From Methanosarcina sp. DH2 (GTDB lineage: Archaea; Halobacteriota; Methanosarcinia; Methanosarcinales; Methanosarcinaceae), in assembly GCF_020804225.1 (NCBI RefSeq), contig NZ_WJBI01000004.1, forward strand, positions 179,174 to 243,173: a stretch of 64,000 nt of DNA. The letters are read 5' to 3'. This document shows positions 55,699-64,000 of the stretch, piece after piece. Position 1 is the first letter of the stretch. Every line of letters starts with the position of its first letter. The notes under the pieces were generated by a model. The model was given only the letters and a program-made list of their open reading frames with translations, ran no database searches and had not been told where the DNA came from. The position numbers and the translations under genes were made by a program.

Positions 55699-56943
55699 AT
55701 GGACAATCGAACGACCCGTTATTTGAAATCCTGTTTTCAGAACTATTATAAAACCGCTGAGATAGGCCTACCGGACCACCTCCCTAGCCGGGAGTGGGCT
55801 TTTATCTTCTATGATGATATGCCGGAAAAAATGATGCACAGGCACAGGTCTTTCGGCTCGCCGGGAGAAGCTCTTGATTACCTTTATGGCATGGCTCCAG
55901 CCCATGTTTACAATTCCACAGCTTATTACGAATACCCTGATGCGCGGAAAATGAATGAGAAAAACTGGCTTGGGGCAGAGCTTATTTTTGACCTTGATGC
56001 AGATCACCTTCCAAATGCCCCGAAGAATTATGCTGATATGCTTGAGCTTGTGAAGAAAGAGTCTCTTAAGCTCATGGATTTTCTTACAGATGATTTTGGA
56101 TTTTCAGAGCAGGAGCTGGAACTGGTGTTTTCAGGAGGGAGAGGATATCATTTCCATGTCATAAGCCCGAAAGTCATGAAGCTCGGGAGTTCCGAGAGAA
56201 GGGAGATCGTGAACTACGTGAGTGGCAGGGATGTTGATTTCAAGTACTTTTTCAAAGAAGTTTCAATGGATGGAGATTTCGGGACAGGCTCAAAGGCATT
56301 TAAAGGAATTAAGAATGTGCCTGTGAAGTGCACTCTTGCGGGATATGAATCGGGGTGGGGAAAGAGAGTCGCGCTTTATCTTACGGACTATATGAAGACA
56401 GAGTGTGGAAAGAAATACAAAAAGGATATGTTTCCCGAGCTTCGCAGGCATGAGAAGGTAGGGGATACCACAATAAAAAAGCTGATTAATATTACGAATA
56501 GTGAAAACGGCTTAAAAGATATTCTGGAGAGAGGAAGACTGGACTTCGACGTAAGGAATTTTAAGGAGATTGCTGCATACTTTATGCAGGAATCAGTTGA
56601 GGATTTCCTGCACAGGTTCGGAGCCAGTGTTGACGAACCTGTAACTGCCGACATCAAAAGGCTTATTCGTGTGCCTGGATCCCTGCACGGAGGGTCTGGG
56701 ATGCTGGTTAAAAGACTTGCTTTATCCGAGCTTGAAGTGTTTGATCCGCTTAACGACGCAGTTGTTTTTAGCGAGAAACCGACAAAAATAACCGTTTCAA
56801 AACCATTTTCAGTACAACTGAAGGGCAAGGATTTAAGAATAGAGGAAGGCAAACAGGAAGTTCCGGAGTATGCAGCCGTATATCTGATTTGTAGAGGTGT
56901 TGCGGAGTATGGACATAGAAGAAATCAGCCAAACGCTGTATAA
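55699..56943 (+). CDS. priS: DNA primase small (catalytic) subunit PriS
   Basis: 414 residues of the archaeo-eukaryotic primase catalytic subunit. It contains the catalytic acidic motif ELIFDLDADHL (about 93-103), FSGGRGYHFHV (about 150) and IRVPGSLHGGSG (about 325). It makes RNA/DNA primers with PriL. No ribosome-binding site is visible and the ATG follows CCCTAAAACC, so the message may be leaderless. The next gene begins within its 3' end. Confidence 0.95.
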   Translation: MDNRTTRYLKSCFQNYYKTAEIGLPDHLPSREWAFIFYDDMPEKMMHRHRSFGSPGEALDYLYGMAPAHVYNSTAYYEYPDARKMNEKNWLGAELIFDLDADHLPNAPKNYADMLELVKKESLKLMDFLTDDFGFSEQELELVFSGGRGYHFHVISPKVMKLGSSERREIVNYVSGRDVDFKYFFKEVSMDGDFGTGSKAFKGIKNVPVKCTLAGYESGWGKRVALYLTDYMKTECGKKYKKDMFPELRRHEKVGDTTIKKLINITNSENGLKDILERGRLDFDVRNFKEIAAYFMQESVEDFLHRFGASVDEPVTADIKRLIRVPGSLHGGSGMLVKRLALSELEVFDPLNDAVVFSEKPTKITVSKPFSVQLKGKDLRIEEGKQEVPEYAAVYLICRGVAEYGHRRNQPNAV

Positions 56944-57634
56944 AGAAAAAAACCAGACATTGAAAACAATTCCGGCTGATTTTTACCTGGAAGCTGAAAA
57001 ATACATCCGGGAGCTTGAGAAAGAGATTGGGAAGACTAATAATCCTCGTTCTCCGGAGTCAAAGATGCTCAACGACGAGCATGAAAGGGCACTTTCTGAC
57101 CTTGAGACTATCTTTATGAAAAGGATAGGAAAGGTAATTACCAGGGCAACGATTCAATCTCACGCTGATAAACCTATTTCAAAGGATATCGAAAAATTGC
57201 TTCCTGCGGAAAAATTGCTGTATGACCTCGTGCTTCAGGGCATAGAAGCTGCAAAAGTAGAGCTTTTAGGTCCCATTTTATATCCTGATTCCGGGAAGGT
57301 CCCAATCTGGCCCGGAATAGGGGAGTCAAGGCATGCATCTACCGCGATTCTTGTAGAAGCAAAGACAGGCAGGGAAATAACTGTGACCGCAGATGGAAAG
57401 GAAACAGGGACGGTATCGGGCAAAAATAATATAAACGAAGAATATGTTATTGTCCGGATACTGAAAGACCTGCCTACCTTCACAGGTGCAGATGGCCGGA
57501 ACTATACGGTCAATGCCGAAGATGTTGTTGTTTTGCCGCAACTGAATGCAACAGGGTTGATAAAGCGAAAAGCAGCAAAACTAATTACTGCCGGAGAAAA
57601 AGGCTCCGGAGAAAAGGATTCCGCCAAGAACTGA
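56909..57634 (+). CDS. GINS complex subunit (Gins51-like)
   Basis: About 241 residues. The N-terminal alpha-domain (MDIEEISQTLYKEKNQTLKTIPADFYLEAEKYI) is typical of archaeal Gins51/Sld5-type subunits, and a C-terminal beta-domain (about 175-230; VIVRILKDLPTFTGADGRNYTVNAEDVVVLP) ends the fold. GINS links MCM and primase at the replication fork. It overlaps priS by about 35 bp; GAGGTG lies 9 nt before ATG 56909. A GTG at 56897 is in frame. The tail is lysine- and glutamate-rich. Confidence 0.88.
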   Translation: MDIEEISQTLYKEKNQTLKTIPADFYLEAEKYIRELEKEIGKTNNPRSPESKMLNDEHERALSDLETIFMKRIGKVITRATIQSHADKPISKDIEKLLPAEKLLYDLVLQGIEAAKVELLGPILYPDSGKVPIWPGIGESRHASTAILVEAKTGREITVTADGKETGTVSGKNNINEEYVIVRILKDLPTFTGADGRNYTVNAEDVVVLPQLNATGLIKRKAAKLITAGEKGSGEKDSAKN

Positions 57635-58505
<871 letters not shown>

Positions 58506-58577
58506 CCGGATCGGTAAAAGCACTTTACAGAATTAGAGTAAAAATTAATAAAAGACAAAATTTGAGAAGTGGTGCGA

Positions 58578-59384
58578 ATGGGAAACGATAACTGGCCCGA
58601 AGTCGGAGAATTTGTTGTCTGTACTGTAAAGAATGTAACGGATTTCGGAGCCTACGTCGAGCTTGAGGAATTCGGAGGAAGGGAAGGTTTCATCCATATC
58701 TCCGAAATTAAAGCAGGCTGGGTCAAGTACGTAAGGGACTACGTAAGGGAAGGGCAAAAGATTGTCTGCAAGGTTCTGAACGTGGACCCTTCCCGCGGCC
58801 ACATAGACCTTTCATTGAAAGATGTGAACGAGCACCAGCGGCGGGCCAAGATCCAGGAATGGAAAAATGAGCAAAAAGCCGCCAAGTGGCTCCAGTTCGT
58901 GGCCGAAGAGACCAAGACCGATGAAGGCGGCCTGCAGGATCTGCACGAGAAATTGGTAGAGGAGTTTGGAAGCGCCTATTCTGCCTTCGAAGAAGCAGCT
59001 ATCGAAGGGGAAAAAGCCTTTAAAGGACTCAAAGTCAACAAGAAATACTTAAAGAGCATAGCCAAGATCGCAGGAGAAAATATCAAACTGCCTTTCGTGG
59101 ATATCGCAGGGTATGTTGATTTGACCTGTAATCTTCCAAACGGCATAGAGGTCATAAAACAGTCTCTTAACGCTGCAAATTCCATCAGTGATGTTGATGG
59201 AAAAGATGTCAGGCTCGAAGTAAGTTACACAGGGGCTCCGAGATATAGAATCAAGGTAATAGCTCCTGACTATAAGAAAGCCGAATCAGTCCTTAAGAAA
59301 TCCGCCCAGACGGCAGTAGATACTATTTCCAAACTTGGCGGACATGGGATCTTCAAACGGCATATCGAATCGACAAAGGCGTGA
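58578..59384 (+). CDS. eif2a: Translation initiation factor aIF2 alpha subunit
   Basis: About 268 residues: N-terminal S1 domain (GEFVVCTVKNVTDFGAYVELEEFGGREGFIHISEI), helical middle and C-terminal alpha/beta domain (VDGKDVRLEVSYTGAPRYRIKVIAPDYKKAE). It is part of the trimeric factor bringing initiator tRNA to the ribosome. ATG 58578 is preferred; a GTG three codons upstream is also in frame. Confidence 0.95.
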   Translation: MGNDNWPEVGEFVVCTVKNVTDFGAYVELEEFGGREGFIHISEIKAGWVKYVRDYVREGQKIVCKVLNVDPSRGHIDLSLKDVNEHQRRAKIQEWKNEQKAAKWLQFVAEETKTDEGGLQDLHEKLVEEFGSAYSAFEEAAIEGEKAFKGLKVNKKYLKSIAKIAGENIKLPFVDIAGYVDLTCNLPNGIEVIKQSLNAANSISDVDGKDVRLEVSYTGAPRYRIKVIAPDYKKAESVLKKSAQTAVDTISKLGGHGIFKRHIESTKA

Positions 59385-59390
59385 TGCCCT

Positions 59391-59546
59391 TTGGGACAAA
59401 AAATCCGCAAATGCAAAAATTGCGGCAGGTACACTTTAAGGGAAATATGCCCGGTTTGCGGGGGAGAAACCTTGCCCGCGATCCCGGCTCGCTTTTCTCC
59501 TCAGGACCCTTACGGTAAGTACCGCAGACTTGCAAAGAAAGGATAA
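59391..59546 (+). CDS. nop10: H/ACA ribonucleoprotein core protein Nop10
   Basis: 51 residues from TTG 59391 to TAA 59546. The zinc-ribbon start KIRKCKNCGRYTLREICPVC and the tail ARFSPQDPYGKYRRLAKKG are diagnostic. It is needed for H/ACA-guided pseudouridylation with Cbf5, Gar1 and L7Ae. It begins 6 bp after aIF2alpha and ends 11 bp before the PAC2 gene, the standard archaeal order. Confidence 0.96.
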   Translation: MGQKIRKCKNCGRYTLREICPVCGGETLPAIPARFSPQDPYGKYRRLAKKG

Positions 59547-59557
59547 GGGATTTTTTT

Positions 59558-60328
59558 ATGCAGCAAAGTACACTTGTCCGCCTGAAAGAAAATCTTGAGC
59601 TCAAAAACCCTATACTGATAGTAGGACTTCCGGGAGTAGGGCTTGTAGGCAAACTGGTGGCAGAGCATCTTGTAGACGAACTTGAGGCTGAAAAGATTAT
59701 GGAAGTTTATTCTCCGCATTTTCCACCTCAGGTACTTGTTAATAAAGATTGCACGGTCCGTCCGGTAAGTAACACCATATACCACGGGAAAGCAAAGGAA
59801 AACGATCTCCTTTTTCTTGTAGGAGACCACCAGAGCACTACCTCACAGGGACACTATGAACTCTGCTCTCTTTACCTGGACATTGCAGTAGAACTTAAAG
59901 TGCCCAGGATATATACCCTCGGGGGCTACCCGACAGGTAAACTTACCTATGAAGAGACGGTCCTTGGAGTTGCCAACAGCACGGAACTGATCGAAGAGAT
60001 TAAGAAATACGGGGTCGAGTTCAGGGAATCAGAGCCAAGTGGGGGAATTGTAGGAGCATCCGGCCTGCTTGTGGCTTTCAGTGGGATGAGGGGCATAGAT
60101 GCCGCCTGCCTTATGGGAATGACACCCGGATACCTGATGGATCCTAAAAGCGCCCAATCTCTTTTGAAGGTACTGTGTAATATGTTCGGGATCGAGGTAA
60201 ATACAGACTCTCTTAAGAAAAAAGCCGAGGAAATGGAGAATATCCTCGAAAAGTTGAAAGAAAAAGAAGAGCAGCAGAGCTACCCCGAAGTTAAACCGAC
60301 GGAAGAAGACCTGCGTTATATAGGGTAA
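59558..60328 (+). CDS. PAC2 family protein (proteasome assembly chaperone-like)
   Basis: 256 residues of the PAC2/COG2047 family: PILIVGLPGVGLVGKLVAEHLVDEL at the start, then RIYTLGGYPTGKLTYEE and SGGIVGASGLLVAFSG. Related archaeal PbaA/PbaB proteins chaperone proteasome assembly or bind partner proteins. A coiled-coil tail (LKKKAEEMENILEKLKEKEEQQ) follows. Part of the aIF2alpha-nop10 cluster. Confidence 0.88.
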   Translation: MQQSTLVRLKENLELKNPILIVGLPGVGLVGKLVAEHLVDELEAEKIMEVYSPHFPPQVLVNKDCTVRPVSNTIYHGKAKENDLLFLVGDHQSTTSQGHYELCSLYLDIAVELKVPRIYTLGGYPTGKLTYEETVLGVANSTELIEEIKKYGVEFRESEPSGGIVGASGLLVAFSGMRGIDAACLMGMTPGYLMDPKSAQSLLKVLCNMFGIEVNTDSLKKKAEEMENILEKLKEKEEQQSYPEVKPTEEDLRYIG

Positions 60329-60437
60329 ATACACTGATCGGGAAGTTCCAGGCAGAGAATACGCGGATCGGGAATCCGGATAGAGAAATTTACAGCTAAA
60401 GAACCTGAAAATAAAAATTCTGGCGATAGGTTCGGAA

Positions 60438-61850
60438 ATGAAAGTCAATGCAGACCTCCATCTCCACTCGAAGTACTCGATGGCGTGTTCCGGGAAGATG
60501 GAACTACCCACAATTGCGAGTGAAGCCTCAAAAAAAGGGATGGAGCTTATCGGTACAGGGGACTGTACTCATCCTAAGTGGCTGGAAGATATTAGAAAAG
60601 CAGCCACTTCAGATGAAGAAATCTGGATAGGAAATATATTTTTTATCCCCACTACCGAAATAGAGGATATCGACCGGGTGCATCACCTTCTTATTTTACC
60701 TTCGATTTCAAAAGCCGAAGAGCTGGCAGAAAGAATTGCCCCTTTCGGAAACCTTGAAGCAGACGGGCGCCCCACAGTTAAGCTGGATGGCTGTGAAATT
60801 GCAGAGATTGCAAAAGACCTTGGGGCTCTTATCGGGCCCTGCCACGCTTTTACTCCCTGGACTGCTCTCTACGCCTATCACGACAGCCTGGAGAGTTGCT
60901 ACGGGAGTATGACGGATTATGTTTCTTTTATTGAGCTTGGCCTGAGTGCAGATAGCAATTATGCTGACAGGATTGAAGAACTGCACCGTCTGACCTTCCT
61001 TACAAACTCTGACGCCCATTCCCCTTCTACCAACAAACTGGCAAGAGAATTTACTCAGTTTAATATTCCTGACATTACCTTTGAGGGTCTCAAAAAAGCC
61101 ATTCTCAGGGAACAGGGGTACGGGCCTACTCTGAATGTCGGTTTTTTTCCTGAAGAAGGAAAATACAACCGGTCTGCATGCATTAAATGCTTTACTCAAT
61201 ATCCTCTGCCGGAAGCCGAGGCCAGAAGATGGCGCTGTCCGAAATGCGGAGGCATTATTAAAAAAGGAGTAACTGACCGGATCAACGAACTTGCGGATTT
61301 TGAAGAGCCCAAGCACCCTGACCACCGCCCTCCTTACCTTCACCTTATCCCTCTTGCAGAAATAATACAGATGGCACTTGGCCACGCAAGTGTCCAGACA
61401 AAAGGCGTAAAGACAGCATGGGAAACTCTTATAGAACACTTCGGAAACGAGGTTGAAGCCCTTATCTATGCAGAACCTGAAGCCCTGAAAATAGTGGATG
61501 ACAGAGTCGTAAACGCAATTCTCGCCTTCAGGAAAGGCGATGTTATAATCCACCCTGGCGGAGGCGGCCAGTATGGCTGGCTCGAATTGCCCGAACACCT
61601 GAAAGTAGAAAAGCCCGAACCTGCACGAAGAGCTGGCGAGGGAAAAAAAAGGATTCCAGAAATAGCAAAAACAGAGAAGGGAAAAACCAGAACTCAGACG
61701 TCTTTCTCCGATCTCAATCGGAAAAAGTCAACAAATATAGCGGAAACAGCAGATACAGATAAAGAAAAAACATCAGTCGCAGGGACAAAAGGACCAGAGG
61801 AAGAGAGTCCAGAAAAGCCTGCAGGTCAGAAGTCGCTTTTCGATTTTTAA
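60438..61850 (+). CDS. endoQ: Endonuclease Q (PHP-domain DNA repair nuclease)
   Basis: 470 residues. The PHP core is MKVNADLHLHSKYSMACSG and GTGDCTHPKWL, later IGPCHAFTPW and LTNSDAHSP. A zinc finger CIKCFTQYP/CPKCGG lies near 250-275, and a HhH-like region follows. EndoQ nicks 5' to deoxyuridine, deoxyinosine and abasic sites. The lysine-rich 75-residue tail ends QKSLFDF, a PCNA-interacting motif, and contains a second QTSFSDL. It is 110 bp after the PAC2 gene. Confidence 0.9.
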   Translation: MKVNADLHLHSKYSMACSGKMELPTIASEASKKGMELIGTGDCTHPKWLEDIRKAATSDEEIWIGNIFFIPTTEIEDIDRVHHLLILPSISKAEELAERIAPFGNLEADGRPTVKLDGCEIAEIAKDLGALIGPCHAFTPWTALYAYHDSLESCYGSMTDYVSFIELGLSADSNYADRIEELHRLTFLTNSDAHSPSTNKLAREFTQFNIPDITFEGLKKAILREQGYGPTLNVGFFPEEGKYNRSACIKCFTQYPLPEAEARRWRCPKCGGIIKKGVTDRINELADFEEPKHPDHRPPYLHLIPLAEIIQMALGHASVQTKGVKTAWETLIEHFGNEVEALIYAEPEALKIVDDRVVNAILAFRKGDVIIHPGGGGQYGWLELPEHLKVEKPEPARRAGEGKKRIPEIAKTEKGKTRTQTSFSDLNRKKSTNIAETADTDKEKTSVAGTKGPEEESPEKPAGQKSLFDF

Positions 61851-62053
61851 AATCCCGGAGCCTGCTGAGAATAAAATATATAAGATAGAAAGTGTATTCA
61901 CTTAACTCTGCACCAAAAACGCCGGGCACTGCCCGGAAATTTCCTCATCGCTTAAAATCCATAAAATGTTTGAGTTAATTAAAGTAATAACATCAATTAA
62001 AGTATTAACATCTAAACTAACCTAAAGTAATCTAAACGTTCTTAAAGCAAAAT

Positions 62054-62137
62054 GCCCAGGTAGTCTAGCGGTAGGGCGACGGTCTCGAAAACCGTTTCTT
62101 CTTTGGGAGAGCGCAGGTTCGAATCCTGCCCTGGGCG
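62054..62137 (+). tRNA. tRNA-Ser (CGA)
   Basis: Acceptor GCCCAGG (62054-62060) pairs with CCTGGGC (62130-62136), followed by discriminator G; CCA is not encoded. The anticodon arm is ACGGT-CTCGAAA-ACCGT, reading anticodon CGA. The T arm is GCAGG-TTCGAAT-CCTGC. A long variable arm confirms a class II serine tRNA. 84 nt. Confidence 0.97.
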
Positions 62138-62465
62138 TAAATTTCTGATTTAAAAGCCTACAGAAACCTATTTTTTAGAAAAAGAGCCTGAAATTGCTTA
62201 CTTCTATTTTCTACCGGCAAGACCAGCTGCCAGAATAATCAGTTGTTATCAGCTTCTCTTCGTTAGGGTTTGCCACTTCAGCCTTTTCAACCGCTTAACT
62301 GCAGCCTGCCACTTCCCTTCAAAATGCAGGTGTTTAAGATAATGCAGCCTAATTCCAGAACTTGAAGCTTTATATTTAATGTTAGATAGTATGGGCGGTA
62401 AAAATAATATATATGATCCAGTAAAATAGGGTGAAAAAAAGATTTCAAATTAAGGGGAGATATAT
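62138..62465. other. Rubrerythrin promoter region
   Basis: No gene is seen in this 328 bp. AATAATATATATG near 62406-62418 is a good TATA candidate, about 50 bp before the rubrerythrin ATG, which has AAGGGGAG upstream. Confidence 0.45.
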
Positions 62466-62957
62466 ATGAATTCCAAGGACAACCTTAAAGCTGCATTTAC
62501 TGGCGAATCGATGGCAAACAGGACATACCTGGCCTTTGCGAAAAAAGCAGATGAAGAAGGGTATCATCAGATAGCCAAACTTTTCAGAGCCGCTGCTGCT
62601 GCGGAAACGGTCCATGCTTTCAACCACCTTCAGCGTATGGGCGGGATCGGAACTACAATGGACAACCTGAAAGACGCCATTGAAGGCGAAACATACGAGT
62701 TTATGACAATGTACCCCGAGTTTATAGAGGAAGCAAAGAAAGAAGGGGACAACAGGGCTCTCTGGAGCTTTGAGGTGGCAAATAAAGTAGAAAGGATTCA
62801 TGCCGGACTTTATGAAAAAGCATTGAACGAAATTGGAAATAATAAAGAGGTTGATTACCATGTATGCAGTGTCTGCGGACATACTATAGAAGGCGAACCA
62901 GAAGGGAAATGTCCAATTTGTGGGGCACCTGCATCCAAATTCAACAAAATTGACTGA
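62466..62957 (+). CDS. rbr: Rubrerythrin
   Basis: 163 residues: a ferritin-like diiron four-helix bundle with ligands in FTGESMANR, AETVHAFNH, IEGETYEFMTMYPEF and VANKVERIHAG, then a rubredoxin-like site CSVCGH...CPICGAPAS. It reduces peroxide and protects the strict anaerobe from oxidative stress. A strong ribosome-binding site AAGGGGAG precedes it. Confidence 0.97.
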   Translation: MNSKDNLKAAFTGESMANRTYLAFAKKADEEGYHQIAKLFRAAAAAETVHAFNHLQRMGGIGTTMDNLKDAIEGETYEFMTMYPEFIEEAKKEGDNRALWSFEVANKVERIHAGLYEKALNEIGNNKEVDYHVCSVCGHTIEGEPEGKCPICGAPASKFNKID

Positions 62958-63284
62958 AGACCGCGATAAAACTACGATAAAGACAACAGCTTTTCTGACA
63001 GTCAGCGGAATACTGTGAGAGCTAAAAGATATGAAAAAAGCTCTCCAGTTACTTTTTTACCGCCATAAACCCACTTTTTCGGCTTAAAAAAAGATTAAAG
63101 CCATTCCTGACCTTCTTTCGTTTTCACAGGGGTATCAAACAAATAGGAATTTGATCCTTACGTTTCTTTGATTCTTTGACTTTTATGTAATCGTACTTCC
63201 CGAAGCCTTTGGAAATCATATAAATAACTTTATTTGTGAAATGCCAGATAATAGAAGAAAATTGAAAAGGGAGCCCTGAACTAT
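62958..63284. other. Intergenic region
   Basis: No gene is seen. It separates rubrerythrin from the small membrane protein and probably holds the promoter of the latter (AT-rich near 63215-63235). Confidence 0.35.
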
Positions 63285-63455
63285 TTGAAATTAGATAAAA
63301 AAATTATGAAATACTTTGACCGCAGGAGAACAGGCAAATGGACAGGCGAAGTAAGCACATATGACTTTGCAGTCCGCCTGCTTGGCTATATCTCCTTTGC
63401 AATACTTGTGATCGCAATCCTTGCAGGAGTAATCTATTTCCTGCTCATGTACTGA
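63285..63455 (+). CDS. Small single-span membrane protein, 56 residues
   Basis: A frame from TTG 63285 to TGA 63453-63455 with GGGAG about 11 nt upstream. The N-terminal half is basic (MKYFDRRRTGKWTGEVSTYD), the C-terminal half is a membrane helix (LLGYISFAILVIAILAGVIY). ATG 63306 would give a 49-residue version. Codon use matches neighbouring genes. Unknown role. Confidence 0.6.
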   Translation: MKLDKKIMKYFDRRRTGKWTGEVSTYDFAVRLLGYISFAILVIAILAGVIYFLLMY

Positions 63456-63562
63456 GGAAGAAATAGTAACCTTTTAGAAATCTTTTTTCGAAAACATTAT
63501 TTCCTGCCGTTAACTATTTAAAAGAGAAAAGATATGTCAGTATCCTTGTTAATCCTCATTAA

Positions 63563-63758
63563 GGGGCTGTGGCCTAGCCCGGCATGGCGATGGGCTCCAG
63601 CGGATAAATGATGAACAACGGGTCTACCGAGTCTTTCCCGACGGGGCAAGACAATGAGGAACCGTTGGAGCACTGATAGATGCTCACCAGAACTAAAACT
63701 GTGAAAGCAGTTGTTCGGAGATACCCGTCGATCGTGAGTTCGAATCTCACCAGCCCCA
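63563..63758 (+). tRNA. tRNA-Trp (CCA) with a 122-nt intron
   Basis: Exon 1 is 63563-63600 and exon 2 is 63723-63758. The acceptor GGGGCTG pairs with CAGCCCC, discriminator A. The anticodon stem ATGGG/CCCGT closes the loop CTCCAGA after splicing; anticodon CCA at 63597-63599. The bulge-helix-bulge is exact: CTCC/GGAG is the 4-bp central helix, with bulges AGC and ATA cut after the second base. T arm GTGAG-TTCGAAT-CTCAC. Confidence 0.97.
63601..63722 (+). ncRNA. Box C/D guide RNA inside the tRNA-Trp intron
   Basis: C box ATGATGA at 63608-63614, D box CTGA at 63673-63676, C' box ATGAGGA at 63654-63660 and D' box CCGA at 63627-63630. TGGAGC upstream of D pairs with GCTCCA of the exon, putting the fifth base (63668) opposite C34. 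ACGGGT upstream of D' pairs with ACCCGT, putting 63622 opposite base 39. So the intron guides 2'-O-methylation at C34 and C39 of its own pre-tRNA. Confidence 0.9.
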
Positions 63759-63823
63759 CATTTATTTCTTTTCTTTAATTTTGATTTCAGGAAGATTTTC
63801 TCAGTTTTTATGAGTACATTTAA

Positions 63824-63897
63824 CTCTAAGGCGGGAAGTCCCCTTCCTCTACAGGTCGGATTTATCCGAGATGGCAGGTGGGGGATGAAAGCCGTCA
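63824..63897. other. Hairpin-containing element of unknown origin
   Basis: GGCGGGAAGTCCCC (about 63830-63843), a perfect TCGGAT/ATCCGA hairpin (63856-63869) and GGTGGGGGATGAAAGCC form a compact structured block. It resembles the subterminal hairpins of IS200/IS605-type elements, whose transposase would be beyond the window. Not confirmed. Confidence 0.25.
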
Positions 63898-64000
63898 ATT
63901 TTCACACCTTCTATTGTTATTGATTCCGTAAATTTACTTATATCTTCAACTCCTATTGCATGTTATCCGTAGCTCTTCCTCGCCCTCGTGGTAACAAAGT

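Noticed and set aside
60708..61598. A 296-codon minus-strand frame
   Set aside because: It is antisense to endoQ; no signals or homology.
63518..63898. A 126-codon minus-strand frame
   Set aside because: It runs across tRNA-Trp and its intron. The coding appearance comes from tRNA sequence.

Overview
The window is chromosomal DNA of a methanogenic archaeon of the genus Methanosarcina. The evidence is a heme-containing heterodisulfide reductase (HdrE/HdrD), an archaeal Rnf complex preceded by a multiheme cytochrome c (MmcA), methanogenesis marker 9, a dihydromethanopterin reductase of the DmrX type, an archaeal histone, archaeal replication and translation genes, archaeal RNase P RNA, and a Trp tRNA whose intron is a box C/D guide. 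Rnf plus MmcA points to a marine, cytochrome-rich, non-hydrogenotrophic lineage such as M. acetivorans or a close relative. The species call is inference. There is no complete mobile element, CRISPR array or prophage.

Layout. 1-7640: end of a coiled-coil gene, a PHP phosphoesterase, and a five-gene peptide/nickel-type ABC importer. 7828-11424 (minus): an operon for C1-carrier metabolism (marker 9, CitG-like, DUF447, DmrX). 11833-12199: RNase P RNA. 12245-16161 (minus): tandem pairs of geranylgeranyl-reductase-type flavoproteins and of DUF116 proteins. 16262-19677 (minus): HdrE-HdrD and a small siroheme sulfite reductase, with two short genes nearby. 20547-25961 (plus): ferredoxin, TrmJ-type tRNA methylase, MCM helicase, DUF424 and two coiled-coil proteins. 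26432-32851 (minus): S-layer-domain protein, BirA, pyruvate carboxylase PycA/PycB, a methyltransferase. 33324-35910: histone, ferredoxin, small membrane exporter, RFC small subunit. 36447-43148 (minus): mmcA-rnfCDGEAB plus a small membrane protein, with the flavinylating enzyme ApbE encoded divergently. 44260-50022: ApbE, ThpR, diadenylate cyclase, DUF1614, S-layer-family protein. 50417-53910 (minus): RqcH and Pelota in one overlapping operon. 54269-55084: FGE-like protein. 55699-61850 (plus): a replication/translation cluster (PriS, GINS, L44e, S27e, aIF2alpha, Nop10, PAC2 protein, EndoQ). 62054-63758: tRNA-Ser(CGA), rubrerythrin, a small membrane protein, intron-containing tRNA-Trp.

Functionally, the window carries much of the acetotrophic/methylotrophic electron path: ferredoxin to Rnf (flavinylated by ApbE) to MmcA, and HdrDE at the methanophenazine/heterodisulfide end. 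Pyruvate carboxylase with its biotin ligase links to biosynthesis. Several intergenic regions carry short tandem arrays (11-, 13/14- and 23-bp units), including a telomere-like TAAACCCTAAC array in front of the primase gene, and two copies of a dispersed hairpin repeat. Five short coding sequences are proposed from reading frame, ribosome-binding site or promoter evidence; Nop10 is certain, the others are tentative.
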